Shown piece after piece: positions 16,892 to 24,919 of a stretch of DNA of 43,300 bases. The notes under the pieces were generated by a model, which was given only the letters and a program-made list of their open reading frames with translations, made no database searches and was not told where the DNA came from. Made by a program: the position numbers and the translations under genes. The first letter of the stretch is position 1; each line of letters starts with the position of its first letter. The DNA comes from Clostridia bacterium (GTDB taxonomy: Bacteria > Bacillota > Clostridia > Christensenellales > Aristaeellaceae). The stretch covers positions 1 through 43,300 of the forward strand of contig JAFXVJ010000003.1 in NCBI GenBank assembly GCA_017524615.1, in the 5' to 3' direction.

Positions 16892-17146
16892 TCAATTATC
16901 CACGATGTCCCCGGGCTCCAGTTCCACCAGGATCACGTTTTCACCGATTTTGCAGATCCGCTGCCAAGGGATCACGATGCCGCATTTTTCGCCCCGCAGC
17001 AGGCTGCCCACCTTCCATTCTCCCGGCACCACCAAGGCTTCCACACGGCCGTCTCCGGGATCGAATTCGATATCCATCACCCGGCCCAGGCGCTTCCCGT
17101 CCATGGTATTGACCACATCCTTGGTACGCAGTTCGGAAAGGCTCAT
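16892..17146 (-). CDS. YlmC/YmxH-family PRC-barrel sporulation protein
   Basis: 84 residues forming one PRC-barrel beta domain: SLSELRTKDVVNTMDGKRLG then DIEFDPGDGRVEALVVPG and GIVIPWQRICKIGENVILVE. YlmC/YmxH proteins are widespread in spore-forming Firmicutes; their molecular job is not established. I chose ATG 17144-17146 because GGGGGTGA lies directly upstream and the N-terminus then matches the family; the 22 residues further upstream overlap the preceding gene. It is 40 bases after the peptide-binding protein and may end the polA transcription unit. Confidence 0.85.
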   Translation of the reverse strand: MSLSELRTKDVVNTMDGKRLGRVMDIEFDPGDGRVEALVVPGEWKVGSLLRGEKCGIVIPWQRICKIGENVILVELEPGDIVDN

Positions 17147-17186
17147 AGCGCTCACCCCCACTGGGAGTATATGCGCCGACGGTCCC

Positions 17187-18761
17187 TCAGTTGCCGACGG
17201 ATTCGATGCCACGCAGGATTTCGGGTTCCCTGACGTCCCGGACGGTGGTGAACACCTTGCGGGTCAGAAGCGCCCCGCAGCGATACCACATGCAGATGAA
17301 CGGGCAGTCCTCCGTAAACTGGGCCTGGATCTGCCACAGCAGCGATTTATACTGTTCTTCGTTGCGCTCCGCGCGCAGGCTCTTGAACAGGTTATCCATC
17401 GCCGCGGATTTGTAGCTGCCGTAGTTGCCGGTATTGCCGCTCATGAGCAGGAAGCCGGGATCGGGCACCACGTCCATCTGAAAAGCGGCGATGGCCATGT
17501 CGAAATTCCGCGCTTTCAGGTGCGCCGCCACGGAAGAAAAGCTCTCCATCGTGACCTTGGCCTCGATGCCCACCGCCGCCAGATAATCCGCGATCATGTT
17601 GGCCACCTGAAGCCGCACGGAATTGTCCTGCTCCTCATACACATACAGCCGCAGACGCAGACGGCGGTCCTTCTGCTCGCCCTTTTCGGTGACGGTGGTA
17701 TGCCGCACGCCGTTGTCCCGGGCGGGATCAGCCTTCCACCCCGCTTCGTCCAGCAGCGCCTTGGCCTTTTCCGGATCATAGACGAATTCCGCGTCGTCCG
17801 CCTGGTACATCCAGGTGCCGGAGGGCATGGGCGTGTCGGTGCGCCGGGCCATGCCCATATATACAGAATTGGCGATGGCATTGAAATCGATGGCATGGCG
17901 GATGGCCTTGCGCACCAGGATGTTGTCCAGGGGAAAAGCGTTGGAAGAGTTATTCAGCAGCAGCGTTTCCAGCTGACGGGTGCGGTAGGTGATGTTCAGA
18001 TTGGCCAGGCCCGTCTGGTACTGGCCCGCGGAGGCGGAACGGGTGATGGCCGCGTCCACCCGGTTGTATTCATAGTCGGTGATCAGCTCCCGGTTGGTGG
18101 CTCGGAAGGTGACGCTGATGCTTTTCACCGTGGGCGGCGTCTGCCACCAGGCTTCATTGGCGGACAGGAGCAGATAGGAGGCCGGTTCAAACCGATCCAC
18201 CTTGAAGGGGCCGGTGCCCGCAGGCACCTGCAAATTCACCTGATCCCGGGGAAGCACGGGAAAAGTGAGGGCAAATTTGATGCCCCAATAAGGCCGGGAG
18301 GCTGTGATGATGAGGGAATCGGCGCTGTTGGCTTTCACGTCGCTGATCATGTATTTCAGCTGATTGTACTGGCCCATCCCATCGTCCGCCAGGCGCAGGA
18401 TCTCCTTGAGCGTGGCCTCCACATCGTATGCGGTGCAGGGCGTGCCGTCGTGAAACACCACGCCGGAGCGCATTTTCACCGTCCAGCGTTTTCCGCTGCT
18501 TTCCGCCTCGCAGCTTTCCGCCAGGCATTCCACAGGCCGATAATCGTCATCCAGGCTGTACAGCCCCTCATAAATCAGCGACGTCAGAGACTGAAACTCC
18601 CGTTCTTCCGCCACCAGCGGATTGATATACTTGGTTTTCACCGAGATCATTCCCAGGGACAGGGATTGATCCATGGTCGTGGCCATCGCCGGGGGACACA
18701 GCAGCGTCAAAGCCAGCAGCGCCGCCGTCCACCTCATAAACGTTCTGCAAATAGATCGCAT
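17187..18761 (-). CDS. Extracytoplasmic peptide/nickel-type substrate-binding protein (SBP family 5)
   Basis: 524 residues. Signal peptide 1-27 (RWTAALLALTLLCPPAMA), no lipobox. Family-5 segments: LIYEGLYSLDDDYRPVECLAES, KMRSGVVFHDGTPCTAYDVEAT, the GTGPFKVDRFEP loop, and VRKAIRHAIDFNAIA. These proteins deliver peptides or similar ligands to an ABC importer, but no permease or ATPase lies nearby, so it is an orphan receptor here. The start has AGGAAGGGTGA upstream. Its first 194 bases lie inside the reading frame of the lytic transglycosylase, an unusually long same-strand overlap. Confidence 0.9.
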   Translation of the reverse strand: MRSICRTFMRWTAALLALTLLCPPAMATTMDQSLSLGMISVKTKYINPLVAEEREFQSLTSLIYEGLYSLDDDYRPVECLAESCEAESSGKRWTVKMRSGVVFHDGTPCTAYDVEATLKEILRLADDGMGQYNQLKYMISDVKANSADSLIITASRPYWGIKFALTFPVLPRDQVNLQVPAGTGPFKVDRFEPASYLLLSANEAWWQTPPTVKSISVTFRATNRELITDYEYNRVDAAITRSASAGQYQTGLANLNITYRTRQLETLLLNNSSNAFPLDNILVRKAIRHAIDFNAIANSVYMGMARRTDTPMPSGTWMYQADDAEFVYDPEKAKALLDEAGWKADPARDNGVRHTTVTEKGEQKDRRLRLRLYVYEEQDNSVRLQVANMIADYLAAVGIEAKVTMESFSSVAAHLKARNFDMAIAAFQMDVVPDPGFLLMSGNTGNYGSYKSAAMDNLFKSLRAERNEEQYKSLLWQIQAQFTEDCPFICMWYRCGALLTRKVFTTVRDVREPEILRGIESVGN

Positions 18762-19620
18762 AGGAATTGATCACCCTTCCTGCGTACGTGCGTGTGTCTG
18801 CCGCGGGAATCTGCGCCACGGTCAGGGTTTTTCCGTCGGTAGAGTAATTGGACACCCAGGTGGAAATGTGCCCCCAGCCGGCATGATAGGCGCAGGTCAC
18901 CAGGATGGGATCGTCGGTGTCCAGCTGCCCAATGATGTATTTCAGCAGATAGCAGCCCATTTTGATAGCGGCCTCCGGCTGGTAAACCACGTCAAAATCC
19001 GCGCCTTTATAGCCGCAGTTCTTTTTCACCCAATCGAAGGTGTTGGGCATGAACTGCATCAGCCCCCGGGCGCCCTTGCTGCTCACCGCCCGGGGATCAT
19101 AGTTGCTTTCCTCCATGATGATCGCGGAAACGAAAGCGGGATCCACGCCGTATTGGGCGGCGTACTGCTCGATCAGGGCCCGGTACGGCCGCTGCTTGGC
19201 CAGATAGCGGTCGACCTTGTCCTGGTATTCCTGCGCTGCCCGGGCCCGGTCATCCATCAGGATCCGCATGCGGCTTTCGGCATAGAGCCGGAACCCCGCG
19301 GCGCCCAGGAGGCATACCGTCAGCATGGCCAGCACCACCCATTGAGCGGCGTTCAGCCCCCGGCCAGACGCGCGTTTTTTCTTTTTTCGCCGGACCGCCG
19401 GGGCCGGACGGGCATAGGCAGGCTTCCCCTGAGGCATGGGGGCCGCGCTTCGCGCGTTGGGCGGGACGCAGTACCCCGCGCCCCAGCCGTTGGACGGGGG
19501 CATGGCGCCGCTCTGCCCAAACTGCGCGGGGATCGTCGGCTGGTCGGCCTGACGGTGCCGGTCGGACCGGCGATGGCGCTGGGCGGCCGGGGCCGGGTTG
19601 GTGGGAGGCGTATAATTCAT
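18568..19620 (-). CDS. Membrane-anchored lytic transglycosylase (SLT family 1)
   Basis: Cleaves the glycan strands of peptidoglycan. 350 residues: Pro/Arg-rich cytoplasmic N-terminus (1-90), one transmembrane helix (about 92-112), coiled spacer, then the SLT domain with IIMEESNYDP (catalytic Glu171, in ES), GLMQFMPNT (187-195) and AYHAGWG (244-250). The core ends near residue 294; about 56 extra low-complexity residues then run through the start of the next gene in another frame and may not be conserved. Start ATG overlaps the coaE stop (ATGA), so translation is coupled to coaE. Confidence 0.9.
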   Translation of the reverse strand: MNYTPPTNPAPAAQRHRRSDRHRQADQPTIPAQFGQSGAMPPSNGWGAGYCVPPNARSAAPMPQGKPAYARPAPAVRRKKKKRASGRGLNAAQWVVLAMLTVCLLGAAGFRLYAESRMRILMDDRARAAQEYQDKVDRYLAKQRPYRALIEQYAAQYGVDPAFVSAIIMEESNYDPRAVSSKGARGLMQFMPNTFDWVKKNCGYKGADFDVVYQPEAAIKMGCYLLKYIIGQLDTDDPILVTCAYHAGWGHISTWVSNYSTDGKTLTVAQIPAADTRTYAGRVINSYAIYLQNVYEVDGGAAGFDAAVSPGDGHDHGSIPVPGNDLGENQVYQSAGGGRTGVSVSDVADL

Positions 19621-20234
19621 CAGGTCGGTTCTCCTTCGGCTTCATGTTGAACGGCGGGCAGCTGCCGCCACAGCGAAAGCACGATGCGGGCGCTGTCCTC
19701 CTTGGTGCCGTCGGTGCGGATCACGTGCCGGGATCTTTTGGCCTTTTCCCGGGCGGACATCTGGCTGCGGATGCGGCGCAAAGCCTCCCGCCAGGTGACG
19801 CCCTCCCGGTGGCGCAGGCGGCGGATCTGCTCCCGCTGGGGCACATAGGCGCACCACACCTCATCACACCAGGCGTCGATGCCCGTTTCGTACAGCAGCG
19901 GCGCTTCCAGCACCGCAGGCCCGGGCCACGCATCCAAAGCCCGGCGAATGGCGTCCAGGATCATGGGATGCATCAGGCCGTTGAGCTTTTTCATTTCCTC
20001 CGGATCGGAAAACACCCGGTCGCTCAGCGCCCGGCGGTTCAGTATGTCCCCGTCAAATACCTGATCGCCCCAGATTTCCCGGATGGCGGGCAGCGCTTTT
20101 CCGCCCGGCGCCGTCAGGCCCCGGGAAACCGCGTCCGCGTCGATCACCTGTACCCCCGCCCGCTGCAGAGCCCGGGATAAATTGCTCTTGCCGCAGGCGA
20201 TGCCGCCGGTGAGCCCCACAATATAACTGCTCAT
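19620..20234 (-). CDS. coaE: Dephospho-CoA kinase
   Basis: Last step of coenzyme A synthesis: ATP plus dephospho-CoA gives CoA. 204 residues, normal length. P-loop GGIACGKS at 10-17, VIDADAVSR segment at 29-37, LLYETG in the substrate lid region and the family's VPQREQIRRLRHREG region. Overlaps polA (ATG/TGA at 20231-20234) and the transglycosylase gene, a tightly coupled operon. The polA-coaE order is frequent in Firmicutes. Confidence 0.95.
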   Translation of the reverse strand: MSSYIVGLTGGIACGKSNLSRALQRAGVQVIDADAVSRGLTAPGGKALPAIREIWGDQVFDGDILNRRALSDRVFSDPEEMKKLNGLMHPMILDAIRRALDAWPGPAVLEAPLLYETGIDAWCDEVWCAYVPQREQIRRLRHREGVTWREALRRIRSQMSAREKAKRSRHVIRTDGTKEDSARIVLSLWRQLPAVQHEAEGEPT

Positions 20235-22771
20235 TTGGTTTCATACCAGCTTTCGCCTGTTTTCACTTCCGCCACCAGCGGCACTTGCAGGGTGAACACC
20301 TGCTCCATGCACCGGCGCAGGATCTGGGTCACCTGTTCTTCCTCCGCCTTGGGCGCTTCGATCAGCAATTCATCGTGCACCTGCAATATCAGCCGGGCCT
20401 GCAGCCCTTCCTTGTTCAGCGCTTCATGCACCCGTACCATCGCCAGCTTGATGATATCCGCCGCCGTACCCTGCACGGGGGTATTCATGGCGGCCCGCTC
20501 GCCAAAATTGCGCACGTTGGCGTTGGAGGATTTCAGCTCCGGCAATTGCCGCCGCCTGCCCATCATGGTGACGGCATAGCCCTGATCATAGCCTTTTCTG
20601 ACGGCCTCGTCCATATATTTTTTCACACCGGGGTAACGGTCGAAATACCGGGCGATAAAGTCCCCGGCCTCCCGGCGGCTGACCCCGATGTTCCGCGCCA
20701 GGCCGAATTCGCTGATGCCGTACACCAGGCCGAAATTCACCGCCTTGGCGGAGGAGCGCATCTCCCGCGTCACCTGCTCCATGGGCACGCCGTACACCTC
20801 CGCCGCCGTGCGGGTGTGGATGTCCTGGCCTTTCCGGAAGGCGTCCACCATGGCGTGATCCTGAGAAAAATGCGCCATCACGCGCAATTCGATCTGGCTG
20901 TAATCCGCATCCGCCAGCACGCAGCCCGGCTTGGTGATGAACGCCTTGCGGATCTCCCGGCCCATCTCCGTCCGCACGGGAATATTCTGCAAGTTGGGCT
21001 CAGAGGAAGAAATGCGGCCGGTGGCGGTGCCGGTCTGGTCGAAATAGGTGTGCACCCGGCCGGTCCCATCCATTTTCCTCAGCAGGGCGTCGATGTAGGT
21101 GCTGTTCAGCTTCACCACCTGGCGGTACTTCAAAATGGGTTCGATGCACGGATGCAGCCCGCTCAGCTTCTCCAGCGTTTCCGCGTCGGTGGAATAGCCT
21201 TTCTGGGTCTTTTTCCCATGGGGCAGATCCAGCGTTTCAAACAGCACCTTGCCCAGCTGCTGAGGGCTGTTCAGATTGAAGCCCCGCACGCCGGTCAGTT
21301 GGTACACCTGCTCTTTCAGTGCCTCCGCTTCCCGGGTGAATTGCGCGCCCAGGGCACGCAGCACCCCGGCGTCCACCTGGAAGCCGGCCTGCTCCATGTC
21401 GAACAGCACGTACAGCAGGGGCATTTCCACCTCCTGCATCAGGGGCAGCATGCCTTCCTCCTTCAGCTGCTTTTCCTGCTGCGCGGCCAGCGCCAGCACC
21501 CCCGCGGCGTCCTCCCGGGCGAAATGGGAAAGCGCGTAGGTTTTTTCCTGCGGATTGCGCAGGTACGCGCCCAGCATGGTATCCCACTGAAAGGCGGGCA
21601 GGGGCAGTCCACGGTCGCTCAGCATATGCAGCAGGCTTTTCCCGTCGTGCACATACAGCGGCCGATCCATCAGCGGCGTCAGCGCCTGCCACGCCTCCTC
21701 CGGCGTCATTCCCTCCGACAGCATATCCTGCTGCAGGGTGATTTCCGCGCAAATGCCCTGCACCGCCACCGTCATCCGGGTGGGTGTCACATGCAGGGCC
21801 GTTTTTTGTCCCTTTGTTTGCGCGACGAACAGGGAAACGGCAGCGGCGCTGGCCAATTGCGCCTGAGCGAAATCCGCTTCCTCCGCCGGGGCTTCGGGCG
21901 CCGCTTCCTCCTGGCCGCCCATTTTTTCCAGCCGCGCGGCCATGCCGTTCAATTGATATTTCCTCAGGGTGGGCAGCGCCTGGCTCATATGGGCAATCTC
22001 AAAAGCGGACAGATCAAAATCAATGGGCGCGGTGGGCCGGATGGTGGCCAGATCCTTGGAGAAAGCCGCCAATTCCGCGTTCTCCCGCACCTTTTCGCCC
22101 AATTTCCCCTTGATGTCCGCGCCGTGAGCCAGCACGTTTTCCAGCGTGCCGTATTCATTCAGCAGTTTCAGCGCCGTCTTTTCCCCCACGCCGGGGATGC
22201 CGGGGATGTTGTCGCTGGCGTCGCCCATCAGGCCCTTCCAGTCGGTCACCTGCTCGGGCGTGACGCCGAAATATTCCTTCACCCCCGCCGCGTCAAACAG
22301 GGTGCTTTCCGTGATGCCCTTGCGGGTGAAGAGCACGCGGGTGCCCCCTCCCACCAATTGCAGGGCGTCCCGGTCGCCGGTCAGCAGCACGCAGTCAATG
22401 CCCGCTTCCCGGCATTTGACCGACAGGGTGCCCAGGATGTCGTCCGCCTCGTACCCCTCCGCGGACAGCACCCCCACCTTCATATCGGCCAGGATTTCTT
22501 TCAGGATCGGAAACTGGGGCTTCATTTCCTCCGGCATGGCCCGCCGCCCCGCCTTGTAATCCGCGTAGGCGGTATGGCGGAAGGTGGGCACGGGCAGGTC
22601 AAAAGCCACAGCCACATATTGAGGGGCCAATTCCTGCATAGCCTTGAACAGCATGGATAAAAACCCGTGGACGGCATTGGTGTATACGCCGTTTGCGTCC
22701 ATCAGGGGCAGCGCGTAAAAGGCCCGGTGCATCAGGCTGTTTCCGTCGACTGCCAGCAGCGTTTCCCGCAT
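20231..22771 (-). CDS. polA: DNA polymerase I
   Basis: Repair and primer-gap polymerase. 846 residues from ATG 22769-22771, picked for the AGGTGA site five bases upstream; the frame is open another 44 codons upstream but those would cross the promoter. 5'-3' exonuclease at the N-terminus (VDGNSLMHRAFYALP, GYEADDILGTL, LTGDRDALQLV). The middle domain lacks the acidic residues of the proofreading exonuclease (VSLFVAQT where D-x-E is expected), so proofreading is probably absent, as in other Gram-positives. Polymerase motifs: DADYSQIELR, KAVNFGLVYGISEFG, VHDELLIEAP (Asp800). Head of the polA-coaE-SLT-SBP unit. Confidence 0.97.
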   Translation of the reverse strand: MRETLLAVDGNSLMHRAFYALPLMDANGVYTNAVHGFLSMLFKAMQELAPQYVAVAFDLPVPTFRHTAYADYKAGRRAMPEEMKPQFPILKEILADMKVGVLSAEGYEADDILGTLSVKCREAGIDCVLLTGDRDALQLVGGGTRVLFTRKGITESTLFDAAGVKEYFGVTPEQVTDWKGLMGDASDNIPGIPGVGEKTALKLLNEYGTLENVLAHGADIKGKLGEKVRENAELAAFSKDLATIRPTAPIDFDLSAFEIAHMSQALPTLRKYQLNGMAARLEKMGGQEEAAPEAPAEEADFAQAQLASAAAVSLFVAQTKGQKTALHVTPTRMTVAVQGICAEITLQQDMLSEGMTPEEAWQALTPLMDRPLYVHDGKSLLHMLSDRGLPLPAFQWDTMLGAYLRNPQEKTYALSHFAREDAAGVLALAAQQEKQLKEEGMLPLMQEVEMPLLYVLFDMEQAGFQVDAGVLRALGAQFTREAEALKEQVYQLTGVRGFNLNSPQQLGKVLFETLDLPHGKKTQKGYSTDAETLEKLSGLHPCIEPILKYRQVVKLNSTYIDALLRKMDGTGRVHTYFDQTGTATGRISSSEPNLQNIPVRTEMGREIRKAFITKPGCVLADADYSQIELRVMAHFSQDHAMVDAFRKGQDIHTRTAAEVYGVPMEQVTREMRSSAKAVNFGLVYGISEFGLARNIGVSRREAGDFIARYFDRYPGVKKYMDEAVRKGYDQGYAVTMMGRRRQLPELKSSNANVRNFGERAAMNTPVQGTAADIIKLAMVRVHEALNKEGLQARLILQVHDELLIEAPKAEEEQVTQILRRCMEQVFTLQVPLVAEVKTGESWYETK

Positions 22772-22799
22772 AAAATCACCTCGTGCCATAATACAATTC

Positions 22800-22828
22800 A
22801 GTATACCACAGGTTGTGGTAAATGAAAA
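22800..22828 (-). promoter_or_regulatory. Possible promoter of the polA operon
   Basis: Minus strand: TTTTCA (22823-22828), 17-base spacer, TATACT (22800-22805), in an AT-rich stretch directly before polA. The -35 is weak. Confidence 0.45.
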
Positions 22829-22870
22829 GAAAATACTGCGAAATTGTTGCAGTTTGTTTACAATGAACAT

Positions 22871-22921
22871 AAAAACGGGGGAGGACCGCTCTTGGAAGCC
22901 CAAAGAGCGGTTCTCCCCCGT
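22871..22921 (-). terminator. Terminator of the sigma/anti-sigma operon
   Basis: Long hairpin made of GGGGGAG and ACCGCTCTT arms (22876-22893) paired with AAAGAGCGGT and CTCCCCC (22901-22919), one mismatch, followed on the minus strand by GTTTTTATG. It separates the anti-sigma gene from polA. Confidence 0.88.
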
Positions 22922-22956
22922 CCCCCTTTTCGCAAAGGCGGATAGATGCGTTCGTA

Positions 22957-24294
22957 TTATTTCAGTTCAACCGTCACCGTCAGTTCTTTCTGTTCGTCGG
23001 TGATTGGCGCCTGCCGGCGAACGACCTCCCGGGCATTGTCGCCGCCCGTCCAGATCCAGTTTTCCGGTTCCCGGCAGGGAACGATGCGGATGCTTTCCGT
23101 GGGCCGGGACAGGCTCGCCTGGCTTTCATACAGCATGCTTCCGTCCTCCTGGAGGCCGAAGCAGCCGCCGGTCCAGGTGGTTTCCGCGTTTTCCGCCAGC
23201 AGGACGAAATTCCACTGCCACGCGTCGTTGCTTTCCGCCGCGGGCGTTCCGTCCTCCCGCGCGATCCGCAGGCGCATATGCACCTGGTCCACCGACACAT
23301 CCATTTTTTCCAGCGTGACGGCGAGCCCGTCCGGCAGGGTGCACAGGGGCCGGTTTTCCACCGTATGCACGGAGATCGGCTTGGTTTCAAACCGGAACAC
23401 CGCCTGGTCGGCCAGCTTGAATACGCCCATCTCCAGCGCGTTTTCCCATAGGCCCTGCCTGTCCTTTTCTCCGCCGTCCGTGCCGTCTTTCTGGGGAATG
23501 CAGCCCAGATACCACCAGGGATCGGCATACTGATCCAGCAGGATCTTTCCGTCCCGATAGGCGTCGGCAAACGCCTGTTCATGCGCCTGATACCTGTCCT
23601 CCGTCCAGGGCTCATCGCCGATCCCCGGTTCATCCTCCTCCGTGAATTCCAGGGGCATGGCGGGCCGATACACGTCGAACGTCAATTCCCACGAAACCGC
23701 CTGATCCGTGGCACGGTATTCAAACGCCCCCGTTTCCTCCGCCCGGCCTCTCAGCGCGATTTCCACGCCGCCATATTCGGGATAAGCGACCATCCGGCTG
23801 ATGTCCGGGGCCCAGAAGCCATCCTCGTCAAATCCCATGCCGCCTTCCCAAAATGTGCCTGCCGGCTTGCCGTCGACGGTCGCGCGCACTCCGGGCAGCA
23901 CGAATACCGGCTCCGCTCCGTCGTTGGGATGGATTTCCATGCTGGCCGTCAGCCAGATGCCGTCAAAGGCCACCTCGTTCAGCGACAGGGTGAATGCGTC
24001 GCATGCATAGGTCTGCCCAAGGCTCAGCACCGTATCCAGATATGCCTGGTTATCCGCCTTTTCCGGGATGTACTGCAAAATGCCAAAGAAATTCCCGGTG
24101 GCAAATCCCACCGCCGTGGTCAGGCCCACCAAAATCAGCGCAAACAGCAGCGCCATGGTCCATTTGCTCATTATCCGCACGTTTTTCTCCTCCTTTTGGT
24201 CGATCATGCCCAGCACCTTCTGCGACATGGCTTCATCCCAGGAGAGTGAGGACAGGCGGCTGTCTACCCGATCGCGAAAATCATTCTTCTTCAT
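22957..24294 (-). CDS. Membrane anti-sigma factor-like protein with large extracytoplasmic domain (DUF4179-like)
   Basis: 445 residues. N-terminal 44 residues are cytoplasmic and charged (FRDRVDSRLSSLSWDEAMSQKVLGMI), one transmembrane helix at about 45-66, then some 380 residues outside the cell with beta-sheet character (FTLSLNEVAFDGIWLTASMEI, later VTLEKMDVSVDQVHMRLRIA). This layout and the position directly after an ECF sigma gene with a 14-base overlap make it the likely cognate anti-sigma factor or sensor; the outer domain resembles DUF4179 proteins. The signal sensed is unknown. Confidence 0.75.
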   Translation of the reverse strand: MKKNDFRDRVDSRLSSLSWDEAMSQKVLGMIDQKEEKNVRIMSKWTMALLFALILVGLTTAVGFATGNFFGILQYIPEKADNQAYLDTVLSLGQTYACDAFTLSLNEVAFDGIWLTASMEIHPNDGAEPVFVLPGVRATVDGKPAGTFWEGGMGFDEDGFWAPDISRMVAYPEYGGVEIALRGRAEETGAFEYRATDQAVSWELTFDVYRPAMPLEFTEEDEPGIGDEPWTEDRYQAHEQAFADAYRDGKILLDQYADPWWYLGCIPQKDGTDGGEKDRQGLWENALEMGVFKLADQAVFRFETKPISVHTVENRPLCTLPDGLAVTLEKMDVSVDQVHMRLRIAREDGTPAAESNDAWQWNFVLLAENAETTWTGGCFGLQEDGSMLYESQASLSRPTESIRIVPCREPENWIWTGGDNAREVVRRQAPITDEQKELTVTVELK

Positions 24295-24799
24295 CGAAAT
24301 ACCACTCCTTCAGCCGCTCCCGCAGGATCGCGCCGGCGTTCCTTAAGCGCTTGCGCACCGCGCTGTCGGAAATGCCCAGCGCCGCCGCCGTTTCCTTGAG
24401 TTTCATGCCGTGATAGTACCTGAGCAGCACCGCCGCCCGGTACCGGTCGGGCAATGCCATCACCGCGGACAGCACCGTGTCGTCCGGAAAGGAAAAATCG
24501 ACTGGGATTTCGGGCAGCCTGTCCGGGTCTATCCGGCGGTTCCAGTGGCGCAGCCACGCGGATTTTTTCATGTCGCGGCAGATATTCATGGCGATGGTGC
24601 TCAGCCATGTGATCTCCGACGCGTCCCGTCTGTAATCCTGCCAATGCCGGTATGCCCGCAAAAACGTCTCCTGCACCGCGTCCTGGGCCAGGTGGCCATC
24701 CTTCAGGTACAGGGCGCACAGGCGGAGCAAACGGCTGCCGTACTGCTCCATCAGCCGGGAAATGGCCTCCCGGCTCTCCCTTTCCTTGTCCTTTGGCAC
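24281..24799 (-). CDS. ECF-type RNA polymerase sigma factor
   Basis: 172 residues from GTG 24797-24799. Region 2: LLRLCALYLKDGHLAQDAVQETFLRAYRHW, then TWLSTIAMNICRDMKK; region 4: LPDRYRAAVLLRYYHGMKLKETAAALGISDSAVRKRLRNA, both standard for the SigW/RpoE-like class. The first in-frame ATG (24844) lies upstream of the likely autoregulated -10 box, so I prefer the GTG preceded by GAAGGGAGTGAGGAG. Its stop overlaps the anti-sigma start, implying coupled translation and paired control. Confidence 0.88.
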   Translation of the reverse strand: MPKDKERESREAISRLMEQYGSRLLRLCALYLKDGHLAQDAVQETFLRAYRHWQDYRRDASEITWLSTIAMNICRDMKKSAWLRHWNRRIDPDRLPEIPVDFSFPDDTVLSAVMALPDRYRAAVLLRYYHGMKLKETAAALGISDSAVRKRLRNAGAILRERLKEWYFDEEE

Positions 24800-24824
24800 C
24801 CTCCTCACTCCCTTCACCTGTATA

Positions 24825-24851
24825 GACGAGATACCCGCGTCCAAGCGTTCC
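24825..24851 (-). promoter_or_regulatory. Probable autoregulated ECF promoter
   Basis: Minus strand: -35 GGAACG (24846-24851), 17-base spacer, -10 CGTC (24825-24828) followed by TATA. The GGAAC...CGTC form is that used by ECF sigma factors, so the sigma factor likely drives its own operon. Confidence 0.6.
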
Positions 24852-24867
24852 CTCGCGAGAAAAAAGA

Positions 24868-24896
24868 TTGGCTTCCGCGGAAAAAAATAGTATAAT
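24868..24896 (+). promoter_or_regulatory. Promoter of the nuclease-SNF2 gene
   Basis: -35 TTGGCT (24868-24873), 17-base spacer, -10 TATAAT (24891-24896), 24 bases before the start codon and just before the AAGGAGG ribosome site. Confidence 0.72.
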
Positions 24897-24919
24897 GGGG
24901 AGGAAACAAGGAGGACAGC

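Noticed and set aside
20285-22660. Long open frame on the plus strand opposite polA (about 790 codons)
   Set aside because: It is the GC-rich shadow of polA: composition is His/Gln/Arg-heavy, no domain is recognisable and no ribosome site or promoter fits. The polA motifs on the other strand are complete.
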